Source: Pseudomonas frederiksbergensis
GTDB taxonomy: Bacteria; Pseudomonadota; Gammaproteobacteria; Pseudomonadales; Pseudomonadaceae
Assembly (NCBI RefSeq): GCF_003732275.1
Contig: NZ_MOBM01000038.1
Span: 1,082,679-1,146,678 of the forward strand
Length of the DNA: 64,000 nucleotides
Direction of reading: 5' to 3'
Positions 37,619-45,531 of the stretch are shown in pieces; the first letter of the stretch is position 1; each line of letters begins with the position of its first letter. The notes beneath the pieces were generated by a model. That model had not been told where the DNA came from, searched no databases, and saw only the letters and a program-made list of their open reading frames with translations. The position numbers and the translations under genes were made by a program.

Positions 37619-38542
37619 ATGCCCAAGTCCATCGTTGCTGCCCTGCAAATCGGCGCCTTGCCCGGCGGCAAGGCCGACACCCTTGATCAAATCCTCTCTT
37701 GGGAAACCGCCATTATCGAATCCGGCGCCGCACTGGTGGTCATGCCGGAGGCGTTGCTCGGCGGCTACCCCAAGGGCGAGGGTTTTGGCACGCAACTCGG
37801 TTATCGACTGCCGGAGGGGCGTGAAGCGTTTGCGCGGTATTTCGACAACGCCATCGACGTGCCCGGTGCCGAGACTGATGCCTTGGCCGGATTGTCCTCA
37901 CGTACTGGTGCCAACCTGGTGATCGGCGTGATCGAGCGCGCCGGCAGCACATTGTATTGCACCGCGCTGTATTTCGATCCGCAGGCCGGGCTGGTCGCCA
38001 AGCACCGCAAACTGATGCCCACCGGCACCGAGCGACTGATCTGGGGCAAGGGCGATGGCTCGACCTTGCCGGTGATCGACAGCCAGGTCGGGCGAGTCGG
38101 CGCAGTGGTGTGCTGGGAAAACATGATGCCGCTGCTGCGTACCGCGATGTATGCCAAAGGCGTGGAGGTCTGGTGCGCGCCGACCGTGGACGAGCGGGAA
38201 ATGTGGCAAGTCAGCATGCGCCACATCGCCCATGAAGGACGCTGCTTTGTGGTCAGCGCCTGTCAGGTGCAGGCCTCACCTCAAGCCTTGGGCGTGGAAA
38301 TCGCCAACTGGCCGGCGCAGCGTCCGTTGATTGCCGGCGGCAGCGTGATTGTCGGGCCGATGGGCGACATTCTCGCCGGGCCGCTGCGTGACGAGGCGGG
38401 TTTGCTCACCGCTGAAATCGACACCGACGACCTGATCCGCGCCCGTTACGACTACGACGTGGTCGGGCACTACGCGCGCCCGGACGTGTTTGAGTTGACG
38501 GTGGATGAGCGGGCCAAACCGGGCGTGCGGTTCAACGCATAA
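37619..38542 (+). CDS. Nitrilase
   Basis: 307 residues, C-N hydrolase superfamily, branch 1. It hydrolyses nitriles to carboxylic acids and ammonia. The Glu-Lys-Cys triad is visible: Glu in VVMPEALLGGYPKG, Lys in AKHRKLMPTGTERLIWG, and nucleophile Cys165 in VVCWENMMPLLR. The segment CAPTVDEREMWQVSMRHIAHEGRCFV further marks a true nitrilase, not an amidase. Start at 37619 (MPKSIVAALQ) is set by the GGAG site and the family N-terminus. Probably under the divergent LysR regulator. Nitrilases of plant-associated pseudomonads act on aryl-acetonitriles or cyanoalanine; the substrate here is undetermined. Confidence 0.93.
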   Translation: MPKSIVAALQIGALPGGKADTLDQILSWETAIIESGAALVVMPEALLGGYPKGEGFGTQLGYRLPEGREAFARYFDNAIDVPGAETDALAGLSSRTGANLVIGVIERAGSTLYCTALYFDPQAGLVAKHRKLMPTGTERLIWGKGDGSTLPVIDSQVGRVGAVVCWENMMPLLRTAMYAKGVEVWCAPTVDEREMWQVSMRHIAHEGRCFVVSACQVQASPQALGVEIANWPAQRPLIAGGSVIVGPMGDILAGPLRDEAGLLTAEIDTDDLIRARYDYDVVGHYARPDVFELTVDERAKPGVRFNA

Positions 38543-38651
38543 TGTGGGAGCGGGCTTGCTCGCGAAGAGGGCGTGTCAGTCGACATTAATATTGACTGAC
38601 ACACCGCCTTCGCGAGCAAGTCGAATCGTCGCACCGCCGCTCCCACATTGG
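38542..38651. repeat. Inverted REP pair (type A) with an interrupted right arm
   Basis: The left arm ATGTGGGAGCGGGCTTGCTC is regular. In the right arm the core is split: CGCGAGCAAG is followed by an extra TCGAATCGTCGCACCGCC before GCTCCCACATT. The same 18-base insert occurs, in reverse orientation, in the REP at 51259. Confidence 0.87.
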
Positions 38652-38655
38652 ATCT

Positions 38656-39201
38656 TCAGCGCAGTTGAAGCCACTCTTCGCGGGTGATCTCCCAGAGTTC
38701 CTTCGGGAATCGTCCACTGACAAAGTCGCCTTCATCGGTGTGTATCAAGCGCATGCCGGTACGTTCCGAGAGTTTGCGCGAGCCAATATTCGGCGCCGCT
38801 TTCGGCACGCGCAGCAACGGCCGGCCGAGTGTTTCGAACCAGTACTCGGTCACCGCCGCACTGGCTTCACCCATCAACCCCTGGCCTTGCCATTGCGGGG
38901 CCAGCCAGAAGCCGCGGTTGTTGTCCTGTTCATTCATCAGGCTGACATTGCCGATCAGTTGGTCGGGGGCCGACTTCAAGCGGATCGACCAGTGCCATTC
39001 TTCGCCACGGGTCATCGCCGGCAGGGCAATATCACGCAGATAAGTCAACGCGCCGTCAGCGGGATAAGGCCACGGCACCAGGACATTCAAATAACGCACC
39101 ACGTCCCAGTGGGGGAATTGTTGCTGGATGGCGTCGGCATCGGCCAGTTCCAGCGGGCGCAAAATCAGTCGTTCGGTGTAGAGCGTTGGTGCGGCGTGCA
39201 T
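38656..39201 (-). CDS. GNAT-family N-acetyltransferase (RimJ/RimL-like)
   Basis: 181 residues. LYTERLILRPLELADADAIQ is the typical start of the RimJ/RimL subgroup, IGNVSLMNEQDNNRGFWLAP leads into the acetyl-CoA loop QWQGQGLMGEA, and VPKAAPNIGSRKLSERTGMRL is the C-terminal motif. It would transfer an acetyl group to an amine of a small molecule or protein N-terminus; the substrate is unknown. A strong AGGAGGT precedes the start. Stands alone. Confidence 0.9.
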   Translation of the reverse strand: MHAAPTLYTERLILRPLELADADAIQQQFPHWDVVRYLNVLVPWPYPADGALTYLRDIALPAMTRGEEWHWSIRLKSAPDQLIGNVSLMNEQDNNRGFWLAPQWQGQGLMGEASAAVTEYWFETLGRPLLRVPKAAPNIGSRKLSERTGMRLIHTDEGDFVSGRFPKELWEITREEWLQLR

Positions 39202-39304
39202 CGTGGATGACCTCCTTGTAGAGACGGGTGTTGCGCGTCATGCGCAGCGTCGATTGTCGTCTAGTCTCTAGGCGTTCACACCCCTGTCAACGGATGGACC
39301 GTCC

Positions 39305-40882
39305 ATGAGTTTGTTACTCGGCCCGATTCTGCAGTTTCGTGGCATCAACAGTAATGTCTATAACGTGTCGGCTCTAGTGGTTTTACCCTTGGGCGCGACA
39401 TCACCCAGCGTAAAAGTACCCGGCGGTGTCACTGCCGGCAAACCGTTGGCCACCGCCGATATCCCGTTGCTCAATCCTCAGTACCGCGTCTGGCGCGTCG
39501 ATTTCAAAGCGCTGCAAGACCAGGCTGTCGCCACGACTTACACGATCAAGATAGAGGGCGCGGAGGCCAACTTCGTCGTTCCTGCCGAGGGTCAGTCGCC
39601 GCGCATGGCCTATGTGTCGTGCAACGGTTTCTCGGACCCCAGGGACATGGAGAAAGTGGACCGGAACAACGAGCGCTGGGAGCACATGTGGGGGGTTCAT
39701 CAAAGCAAGCCCTATCATCTGTTGTTGATGGGGGGCGATCAGGTTTACAGCGACGACATGCGCAGCAGTGTGTCGTCGATGAAAACATGGTTTGCCAAAC
39801 CCTTTGCCGACCGTCAAAAGGCGGTCTACAGCAAGGTGATCGAAGCCGATCTGGACAAGTTCTTCGCCAGACTCTACCTGGAGCGCTGGAAACAGCCTGA
39901 GGTCGCGAAGCTGCTCAGCGCCGTTCCGACGGTGATGATGTGGGATGACCATGACATCATCGATGGCTGGGGTTCCTACGATGAGATTCTGCATTCAAGC
40001 CCGGTGTTCCAGGGGCTGTTTGCCACGGCCAAGCGCTATTTCAGGATTTTCCAGCAGCAACTGATCCAGACTCATCCTCACCTCAAACCGTCCGCTGATA
40101 CCCATCCCTGTGCGATTCCCGACACCGCTGACGGCTTTCACCTGGGGTTTACCGGCCTGGGTGAATTGGCATTGCTGGTGCCTGACTTGCGCAGTGAGCG
40201 TGCGCCGGATTTGACGACGCCCCCGGCTCGGCAAACCCGGATCATTTCCCCCGTCAGTTGGGATGCGATTTATGCCTGGCTGGGCAAGGTCAAGGCGCAT
40301 AAGCACTTGCTGCTGATGTCGAGTATTCCCGTCGGCTACCTGGATTTGCAGGCGGCCGAAAAGGCACTGGACCTGATCTCGGGGCAACAGGAACTGGAGG
40401 ACGATTTGCGCGACCATTGGCGAAGCCTGCCCCACCGAGACGAACGCAAGCGGTTGATCATGCGGCTGCTGGATTTCGCCCATGCCGAGTCATGCAAGGT
40501 CACGCTGGTGTCCGGTGATGTTCATGTGGCGGGGGCCTGCGTGATTGAATCGACGTTATCCCGGCATCGCAACGATGGTTCAGGATTGATCTACCAATTG
40601 ATTTCGACCGGGGTCGTGCATCCTGCACCGCCGGTGCTGGCGGTGCAGTTTCTGGAGTCCATTGGCAAGCACCAGGAACAGATCGACTACGGCATCACCG
40701 CAACCCTGTTGCCCATCGGTGCCCGAGGACGTTACCTGATAGCCGCTCGAAACTGGCTGGCGATAGAGCCGGATGAAGACAGCACCGGCAAAAGTCGGCT
40801 GTGGGCCAACTGGCACGTAGAAGGCCTCAAACATTGCGTGACCCAGGTGATCGATCCGGTTAAGCCGCGGGCCGAGCCGTGA
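39305..40882 (+). CDS. PhoD-like metallophosphatase family protein
   Basis: 525 residues without a signal peptide. Metal-binding motifs of the PhoD-like phosphatase family are present: SCNGFSDPRD, LLLMGGDQVYSDDM, VMMWDDHDIIDGWGSYDE and VSGDVHVAGACV. The N-terminal 100 residues form a beta-rich domain. The cytoplasmic location differs from classical secreted PhoD and fits the fungal-type PhoD-like branch. Substrate unknown. It ends 3 bases before the convergent LEA2 lipoprotein gene. Confidence 0.85.
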   Translation: MSLLLGPILQFRGINSNVYNVSALVVLPLGATSPSVKVPGGVTAGKPLATADIPLLNPQYRVWRVDFKALQDQAVATTYTIKIEGAEANFVVPAEGQSPRMAYVSCNGFSDPRDMEKVDRNNERWEHMWGVHQSKPYHLLLMGGDQVYSDDMRSSVSSMKTWFAKPFADRQKAVYSKVIEADLDKFFARLYLERWKQPEVAKLLSAVPTVMMWDDHDIIDGWGSYDEILHSSPVFQGLFATAKRYFRIFQQQLIQTHPHLKPSADTHPCAIPDTADGFHLGFTGLGELALLVPDLRSERAPDLTTPPARQTRIISPVSWDAIYAWLGKVKAHKHLLLMSSIPVGYLDLQAAEKALDLISGQQELEDDLRDHWRSLPHRDERKRLIMRLLDFAHAESCKVTLVSGDVHVAGACVIESTLSRHRNDGSGLIYQLISTGVVHPAPPVLAVQFLESIGKHQEQIDYGITATLLPIGARGRYLIAARNWLAIEPDEDSTGKSRLWANWHVEGLKHCVTQVIDPVKPRAEP

Positions 40883-40885
40883 GCG

Positions 40886-41359
40886 TCACCACGTGTCGGT
40901 AGTCGGCCCCGGCAGGCTGAGTTTGCCGTGATCAACGAAACGCATCGTGCCGAACACACCGCTGGCCAGTTTGCCCCGAAGCACGTAAGGCAGATTGTTC
41001 AGTGTCTGCGTCTGACTCAGCCCGAGGGTCTGACGCAGCACCGAGAAGGCCGAAACGCTCACCGGCACCACGATGACTGCTTCGGAAAAACGCGGAATCG
41101 AGCCCGACTGGTCGCTGACGCCGGAGGCGAGTGATTGACCGTTCACCTCCAGATCCAGGGCTACACCGTTGTAGTCGATTGCCGTTTCATTGGGGTTTTG
41201 CACACGCAGTTTTACCGCAAAACGCACTTCCAGTTCCTGGCTTGGCAGCGGCTCGATACCGACCACGTTGATGTTCAGCGGGTCGTGATGAGGGAACAGG
41301 GCGCAGGCGCTCAGGGAGAGCAGCAAGAGGGACAGAGACAGGGCGAACAATCTGCGCAT
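40886..41359 (-). CDS. LEA type 2 (WHy domain) lipoprotein
   Basis: 157 residues. The signal sequence ends in lipobox LSAC (Cys19), so it is a lipoprotein. The rest matches the LEA-2/WHy desiccation-related fold: VRFAVKLRVQNPNETAIDYNG, LDLEVNGQSLASGVS and VVPVSVSAFSVLR. GGGAG is 8 bases before the ATG at 41359; a reading extended upstream would lose the signal sequence. LEA2 proteins are linked to stress protection, but the bacterial role is unclear. Confidence 0.88.
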   Translation of the reverse strand: MRRLFALSLSLLLLSLSACALFPHHDPLNINVVGIEPLPSQELEVRFAVKLRVQNPNETAIDYNGVALDLEVNGQSLASGVSDQSGSIPRFSEAVIVVPVSVSAFSVLRQTLGLSQTQTLNNLPYVLRGKLASGVFGTMRFVDHGKLSLPGPTTDTW

Positions 41360-41374
41360 GGACAGGCTCCCGTA

Positions 41375-41406
41375 AAGAAAAAGGCCGAGCCGCTCGTGGC
41401 TCGGCT
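41375..41406 (-). terminator. Rho-independent terminator of the decayed permease gene
   Basis: On the minus strand AGCCGAGCC and GGCTCGGCC form a stem around ACGAGC, followed directly by TTTTTCTTT. It lies just downstream of the permease relic and upstream of the LEA2 gene, so it is probably the original terminator of the lost gene. Confidence 0.8.
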
Positions 41407-41414
41407 CTTGAGCA

Positions 41415-41625
41415 TGACGCACGGTTCAACTGTGCGACAGCTGCAGGTGAAGCGGGTTCACCTTTGGGCGCAACATCCGGATTCTGCATCACCTGAAGCA
41501 CCGAGGCTTGCGGGTCGAACTCATCTTCTTCCAGCTCGATGAATTCTTCGGGCAGGAAGATATTCAGCACGATAGCGCACAACGCACCGACGGTGATCGG
41601 TGATTCGAAGATGTTGTGGTCGCTT
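41415..41625 (-). pseudogene. 3' relic of an NCS2 nucleobase (xanthine/uracil) permease gene
   Basis: Read on the minus strand, this piece encodes NIFESPITVGALCAIVLNIF, a last transmembrane helix typical of NCS2 nucleobase:cation symporters, followed by an acidic tail (LPEEFIELEEDEFDPQ) and VLQVMQNPDVAP. Nothing upstream encodes the other eleven helices: the frame runs into a REP core at 41627 and then the YafY-type regulator gene on the other strand. The original stop is not clear, and the frame stays open past the terminator. I read it as the remainder after a deletion. Confidence 0.6.
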
Positions 41626-41650
41626 TCGCGAGCAAGCCCGCTCCCGCATT
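41626..41650. repeat. Single REP half-element (type A) at the truncation point
   Basis: TCGCGAGCAAGCCCGCTCCC followed by GCATTTG, without a partner. It abuts the broken end of the permease relic, so recombination between REP copies may have made the deletion. Confidence 0.75.
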
Positions 41651-41754
41651 TGATCTGTGTCAGGCCATAGAGCGATGGTCTTATCGCTCCTGCCAGTTTC
41701 TGACAGCAGCCTCTGCTAAGCTCCGACGACTTTTCAGGAAAGAGCCTGCCGACC

Positions 41755-42471
41755 GTGTCGCGAACCAGCCGTTTACTGACTTTGTTACAAGTGCTTCGGG
41801 GCAAAAGTCGTCCGGTGACTGCCGCGACATTGGCCAGCGAACTGGAGATTTCCGAACGCACGCTGTACCGCGACATCGCGGAACTCACCGCCCTCGGCGC
41901 ACCGATCTTTGGCGAGGCGGGGATCGGTTATGTGTTGCGCAGCGGTCTGTTTCTGCCGCCCTTGATGCTCAATGCCGATGAAACCGAAGCCATCGTGCTC
42001 GGCTTGCGCTACGTGGATCAGCGTGGTGATGAGGTCTTGGGCAAAGCCGCGGCCGATGCCCTGGCAAAAATCGCCGCGGTACTCGACCCCGCGGCCCAGG
42101 AGGCCTTGCGCAACCCGACCGTGCTGCCGGGTCCTCCGGGTTATGGCTATCCGCAAAATGCCGTGCCCTTGAATGTATTTCGCCAAGCCATCCGCGATCA
42201 GGCCAAGCTGCACATCGATTACGCGGACGCCAACCAGGTGCCGAGTCAGCGGCTGATATGGCCACTGGCCCTGGGCTTTCTCAACGAGGTGCGGATCATC
42301 GTTGCCTGGTGTGAATTGCGCAGTGCCTATCGCACCTTTCGCACCGACCGGATCTCGGCCGCCAGCGAACAGGGCGAACACTATCCGGGGCGGCGCAGCG
42401 ACCTCTTGCGCACCTGGCGCAAGCAGATGCAACTGGACGAAGCAGGGCGTTTCACTCCTGACAAGAACTGA
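41755..42471 (+). CDS. YafY-type transcriptional regulator (HTH + WYL-like)
   Basis: 238 residues from a GTG start. The N-terminal helix-turn-helix (SRLLTLLQVLRGKSRPVTAA, then LASELEISERTLYRDIAELT) belongs to the DeoR/HTH_11 type, followed by a WYL-type ligand domain (LHIDYADANQVPSQRLIWPL; AYRTFRTDRISAA). These regulators sense small molecules or nucleic-acid damage signals. The ribosome site (AGGAAAGA) is rather far from the GTG. Followed after 52 bases by the NTF2-like gene on the same strand, which may be a target or operon partner. Confidence 0.87.
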   Translation: MSRTSRLLTLLQVLRGKSRPVTAATLASELEISERTLYRDIAELTALGAPIFGEAGIGYVLRSGLFLPPLMLNADETEAIVLGLRYVDQRGDEVLGKAAADALAKIAAVLDPAAQEALRNPTVLPGPPGYGYPQNAVPLNVFRQAIRDQAKLHIDYADANQVPSQRLIWPLALGFLNEVRIIVAWCELRSAYRTFRTDRISAASEQGEHYPGRRSDLLRTWRKQMQLDEAGRFTPDKN

Positions 42472-42523
42472 CACAGGCTTGTTTTAGCATGGCTCCAGAA
42501 TCAACTCACAAGGAGCCGTAAAC

Positions 42524-42865
42524 ATGTCCAATCCAGCCTCTTCACTGGCCCCCGCCATCGCCGCCTACATTGCCGCTGCCAATGCTCGTGACACGTCGAG
42601 GGTTGCCAGTTTTTTCGCTGAGGATGCCAACGTGTTCGATGAAGGGCAGCATCAGGTCGGCACACAAGCCATCGCCCAATGGATGCAAGACACCGCACAA
42701 CGTTATCAGCCAAGGGTCGAGGTGCTCGACGTTCAGCTGCGCACCGGCAAAGTGCTGGTGCATAACCTGATCTCCGGCACCTTTCCCGGCAGCCCGCTGG
42801 AACTGCGCTATATGTTCCGCCTCAATGAGCAGGGCAAGATCGCCCGGCTGGATATCTCGTTGTAA
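42524..42865 (+). CDS. Nuclear transport factor 2-like (SnoaL) protein
   Basis: 113 residues. AIAAYIAAANARDTSRVASF followed by FAEDANVFDEGQ is the hallmark of NTF2-like/SnoaL folds; the C-terminal strand is ELRYMFRLNEQGKIARLDIS. Such proteins bind small hydrophobic molecules or act as isomerases. A good AAGGAG lies before the ATG. It follows the YafY-type regulator. Confidence 0.88.
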   Translation: MSNPASSLAPAIAAYIAAANARDTSRVASFFAEDANVFDEGQHQVGTQAIAQWMQDTAQRYQPRVEVLDVQLRTGKVLVHNLISGTFPGSPLELRYMFRLNEQGKIARLDISL

Positions 42866-42890
42866 CCCGGTGCTGTATCGCGCTGCTAAA

Positions 42891-42984
42891 CCTGTGGGAG
42901 CGAGCCTGCTCGCGATGACGGCGGTACATTCAGCATCAATATTGACTGACCCGCCGCTATCGCGAGCAGGCTCGCTCCCACAGG
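42891..42984. repeat. Inverted pair of REP elements (type A)
   Basis: CTGTGGGAGCGAGCCTGCTC and its complement around a loop containing CATCAATATTGACTGACC. Lies between the NTF2-like gene and zapE. Confidence 0.9.
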
Positions 42985-43019
42985 GGTTGAGCTTCGCTAG
43001 CTGCTATATACTGCCGCGC

Positions 43020-44138
43020 ATGAATGTCGACTCTCCCTTAAGCGCCTGGCAACACGCCATCGAACAGAAGGGCTTCGTCCAGGACGAAGCCCAGGAACAT
43101 GCCGTGTGGGCGCTGCAAAAATGCCACGAAGCCTTGCATGAAGGCCGCACACCCATCACTGGCGTGTACCTCTGGGGACCGGTCGGGCGGGGCAAGACCT
43201 GGTTGATGGATCAGTTCTATCAAAACCTGCGCGTCCCGGCCCGACGTCAGCACTTTCATCACTTCATGGGCTGGGTGCATCAGCGCTCCTTTCAATTGAC
43301 CGGCACCGCCGACCCGTTGAAAGCGCTGGCACGCGAGCTGAGCCAGGAAGTGCGCGTGCTGTGTTTCGATGAACTGTTCGTCAACGACATCGGTGACGCC
43401 ATCATTCTCGGGCGTTTGTTTCAGGTGATGTTCGAGCAGGGTGTGGTGGTGGTCTGCACCTCCAATCAGCCGCCGGATCAGCTGTACGCGGATGGCTTCA
43501 ACCGTGACCGGTTCGTGCCGGCCATTACCGCAATCAAGCAACACATGCAGGTGATTGCGGTGGATGGCGGGGAAGATCATCGTCTGCACCCCGGCGCCGG
43601 TCTGCAGCGTTATTGGGTGAACGTACCAGGTCAGCCCGGCGCTCTGAGCGAAGTGTTCAAAGCCTTGACCGTGGGCCAGGCGCTGTCCAGCGATCCGGTC
43701 AGGATCGGCTACCGTTCGGTCAATGTGATGCAGGCCAGTCAAACCGTGCTGTGGTGCCGTTACGCCGATATCTGCGAGCAGCCATTTGCCGCCATGGACT
43801 TCATGGCCCTGTGCGACACCTTCAGCGCTATTCTGTTGAGCGACGTGCCCAACCTCAGCGCACAAAAACGCGAAGGTCGCATCGCTCGCGGCACTGAAGA
43901 CGGTGTCGAGCGGGTGGTGGCAGGGGATCGCGAGTTGCCGCAGTTGTCGGTGCATGACGACGGCGTGCGCCGGTTCATCGCCCTGGTGGACGAATGCTAC
44001 GACCGCAAGGTGCCGCTGTACCTCGAAGCGCAGGTGCCGATGGAGGCGTTGTACACCGAGGGCTATCTGGAGTTTCCGTTTCGCCGCACCCTTAGTCGTC
44101 TGCAGGAAATGCAGCTAAAACGTTTCGCCGAGGCTTGA
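43020..44138 (+). CDS. zapE: Cell division protein ZapE (AFG1-like ATPase)
   Basis: 372 residues. Walker A GPVGRGKT at residues 53-60, then HFHHFMGWVHQRSF, Walker B VLCFDELFVND, sensor VVVCTSNQPPDQLYADGFNR and the ending FPFRRTLSRLQEMQ are all characteristic. In E. coli ZapE binds FtsZ and affects Z-ring stability under stress. Pseudomonas has a second zapE in the mraZ/rplM region, so this may be a paralogue (inference). I set the ATG at 43020; upstream sequence is REP. The DinB-family gene follows after 18 bases. Confidence 0.9.
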   Translation: MNVDSPLSAWQHAIEQKGFVQDEAQEHAVWALQKCHEALHEGRTPITGVYLWGPVGRGKTWLMDQFYQNLRVPARRQHFHHFMGWVHQRSFQLTGTADPLKALARELSQEVRVLCFDELFVNDIGDAIILGRLFQVMFEQGVVVVCTSNQPPDQLYADGFNRDRFVPAITAIKQHMQVIAVDGGEDHRLHPGAGLQRYWVNVPGQPGALSEVFKALTVGQALSSDPVRIGYRSVNVMQASQTVLWCRYADICEQPFAAMDFMALCDTFSAILLSDVPNLSAQKREGRIARGTEDGVERVVAGDRELPQLSVHDDGVRRFIALVDECYDRKVPLYLEAQVPMEALYTEGYLEFPFRRTLSRLQEMQLKRFAEA

Positions 44139-44156
44139 TCTCCAGAAGGAGCGAAC

Positions 44157-44738
44157 ATGAATCAGCCCTTGTCTCACCATTTGCTGACCATGGCCTATCA
44201 GAACGCCTGGGCCAATCATCGACTCGCCAAGGCCTGGCTTCAGTTAAGCCGGGCTGAACTGGCTGCGCCGCGAGTCAGTTTCTTCCCCAGCCTCAACGCG
44301 ACTCTGAATCACATCCTCACGTGCGACTGGTTCTATGTGGATGCACTGGAGCGGGAGTTGCGCGGTGACGAACCGCATCCCGATTGCTACGTGTTCTTCA
44401 ACGTAGACGAGCCGTTCACCCACGGTGCCGATCTCAAGCGCGAGCAAGCAATGGTGGACCGTCGACTGATCGCCTACTGCGAGCAACTGCGCGACGCAGA
44501 CCTCGGACGGCTCGTGACCATCGCGCGCGACACGCCGCAACATGACAGCCGTTTGCGCATGCTGTCCCATTTGTTCGAGCATCAGATTCATCATCGCGGG
44601 CAGGTTCACGCAATGCTCAGTGGCACCTCGGTCAAGCCGCCGCAACTGGACGAGTTTTTCTGTGCCGGTGAGGCAGAGTTGAGGGCCGAGGACTTTGCCG
44701 AGTTGGGATGGACCGAGGCATTGATCTGGGGCGTTTGA
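44157..44738 (+). CDS. DinB-family metal-binding protein
   Basis: 193 residues, four-helix bundle of the DinB/YfiT type. The three metal-ligand histidines are present as His52 (LNHILTCDWFY), His142 and His146 (LFEHQIHHRGQVHAML). In other bacteria these are thiol-dependent transferases or damage-inducible proteins. AAGGAG lies before the ATG. Probably co-transcribed with zapE. Confidence 0.9.
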   Translation: MNQPLSHHLLTMAYQNAWANHRLAKAWLQLSRAELAAPRVSFFPSLNATLNHILTCDWFYVDALERELRGDEPHPDCYVFFNVDEPFTHGADLKREQAMVDRRLIAYCEQLRDADLGRLVTIARDTPQHDSRLRMLSHLFEHQIHHRGQVHAMLSGTSVKPPQLDEFFCAGEAELRAEDFAELGWTEALIWGV

Positions 44739-44854
44739 GAGGGAACGATCACAACAGGATCTAGTTGTCGGCACCCCGGGACTCGCGATAAGGTCGCTGG
44801 ACCTTTCAGCGCGCAAGAGGCGAACTGGGGCAACTTGTGTGATTGAGGGTGGAA

Positions 44855-45346
44855 ATGGAATCCGCAGTAATTCTTGTGCTTCAGGCCAGCTACACCAACC
44901 CGGTGCATGCCGAGGCGATTTGTCTTGTATTGAACCACTACGCCGAAGACCCGATGGGTGGCGGTCACCCGTTATCCGCCGATAGATTGCAACAACTGCC
45001 TGGGGAACTGGCCAAACGTCCGCATGCCTTCAGCGTACTGGCGTTTGTCGGCGGCGAGCCGGCAGGGCTGGTCAACTGCTTTGAAGGTTTTTCGACCTTT
45101 GCCTGCCGGCCGCTGGTCAACGTACACGACGTGGCGGTAGTGTCGAAGTTTCGCGGGATGGGGCTGAGTCAGAAGATGCTGCACAAAGTCGAGGACATCG
45201 CACGCCAGCGCGGCTGCTGCAAGATCACCCTGGAAGTACTGGAAGGTAATGCGGTGGCTCAGGGGGCCTATGGCAAATTCGGTTTTTCGCCAGGCATGTT
45301 CGACCCGGCGCACGGGCGGATGCTGTTCTGGATCAAAACGCTTTAA
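44855..45346 (+). CDS. GNAT-family N-acetyltransferase
   Basis: 163 residues. FVGGEPAGLVNCFEGFSTFA, NVHDVAVVSKFRGMGLSQKM (acetyl-CoA loop R-G-x-G) and GNAVAQGAYGKFGF define the fold. The start at 44855 (MESAVILVL) has GAGGGTGG at the right distance; a TTG 12 bases upstream is rejected. Substrate unknown. It stands 116 bases after the DinB-family gene. Confidence 0.9.
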   Translation: MESAVILVLQASYTNPVHAEAICLVLNHYAEDPMGGGHPLSADRLQQLPGELAKRPHAFSVLAFVGGEPAGLVNCFEGFSTFACRPLVNVHDVAVVSKFRGMGLSQKMLHKVEDIARQRGCCKITLEVLEGNAVAQGAYGKFGFSPGMFDPAHGRMLFWIKTL

Positions 45347-45363
45347 TTTGCAATCCACAATCT

Positions 45364-45514
45364 TGTGGGAGCGGGCTTGTGTGGCGAGGGAGCTTGCTCC
45401 CGTTGGGTCGCGCAGCGACCCCGGCATTTCAAAGTTAAACCGCATGTAAAGGGTTTACGACTGCTTCGCAGCCGAGCGGGAGCAAGCTCCCTCGCCACGC
45501 AAGCCCGCTCCAAC
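45364..45514. repeat. Nested REP mosaic (types A and B)
   Basis: Outer arms of type A (TTGTGGGAGCGGGCTTG and CAAGCCCGCTCCAACA) enclose inner type-B arms (GTGGCGAGGGAGCTTGCTCC and GGAGCAAGCTCCCTCGCCAC). This looks like one REP class inserted in the middle of another. Confidence 0.85.
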
Positions 45515-45531
45515 AGGATCCGCGCCAAAAA

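Noticed and set aside
41187..41888. 233-codon minus-strand frame running through the permease relic
   Set aside because: It fuses the relic with a REP element and antisense parts of two neighbour genes; only the 41415-41625 part looks like protein.
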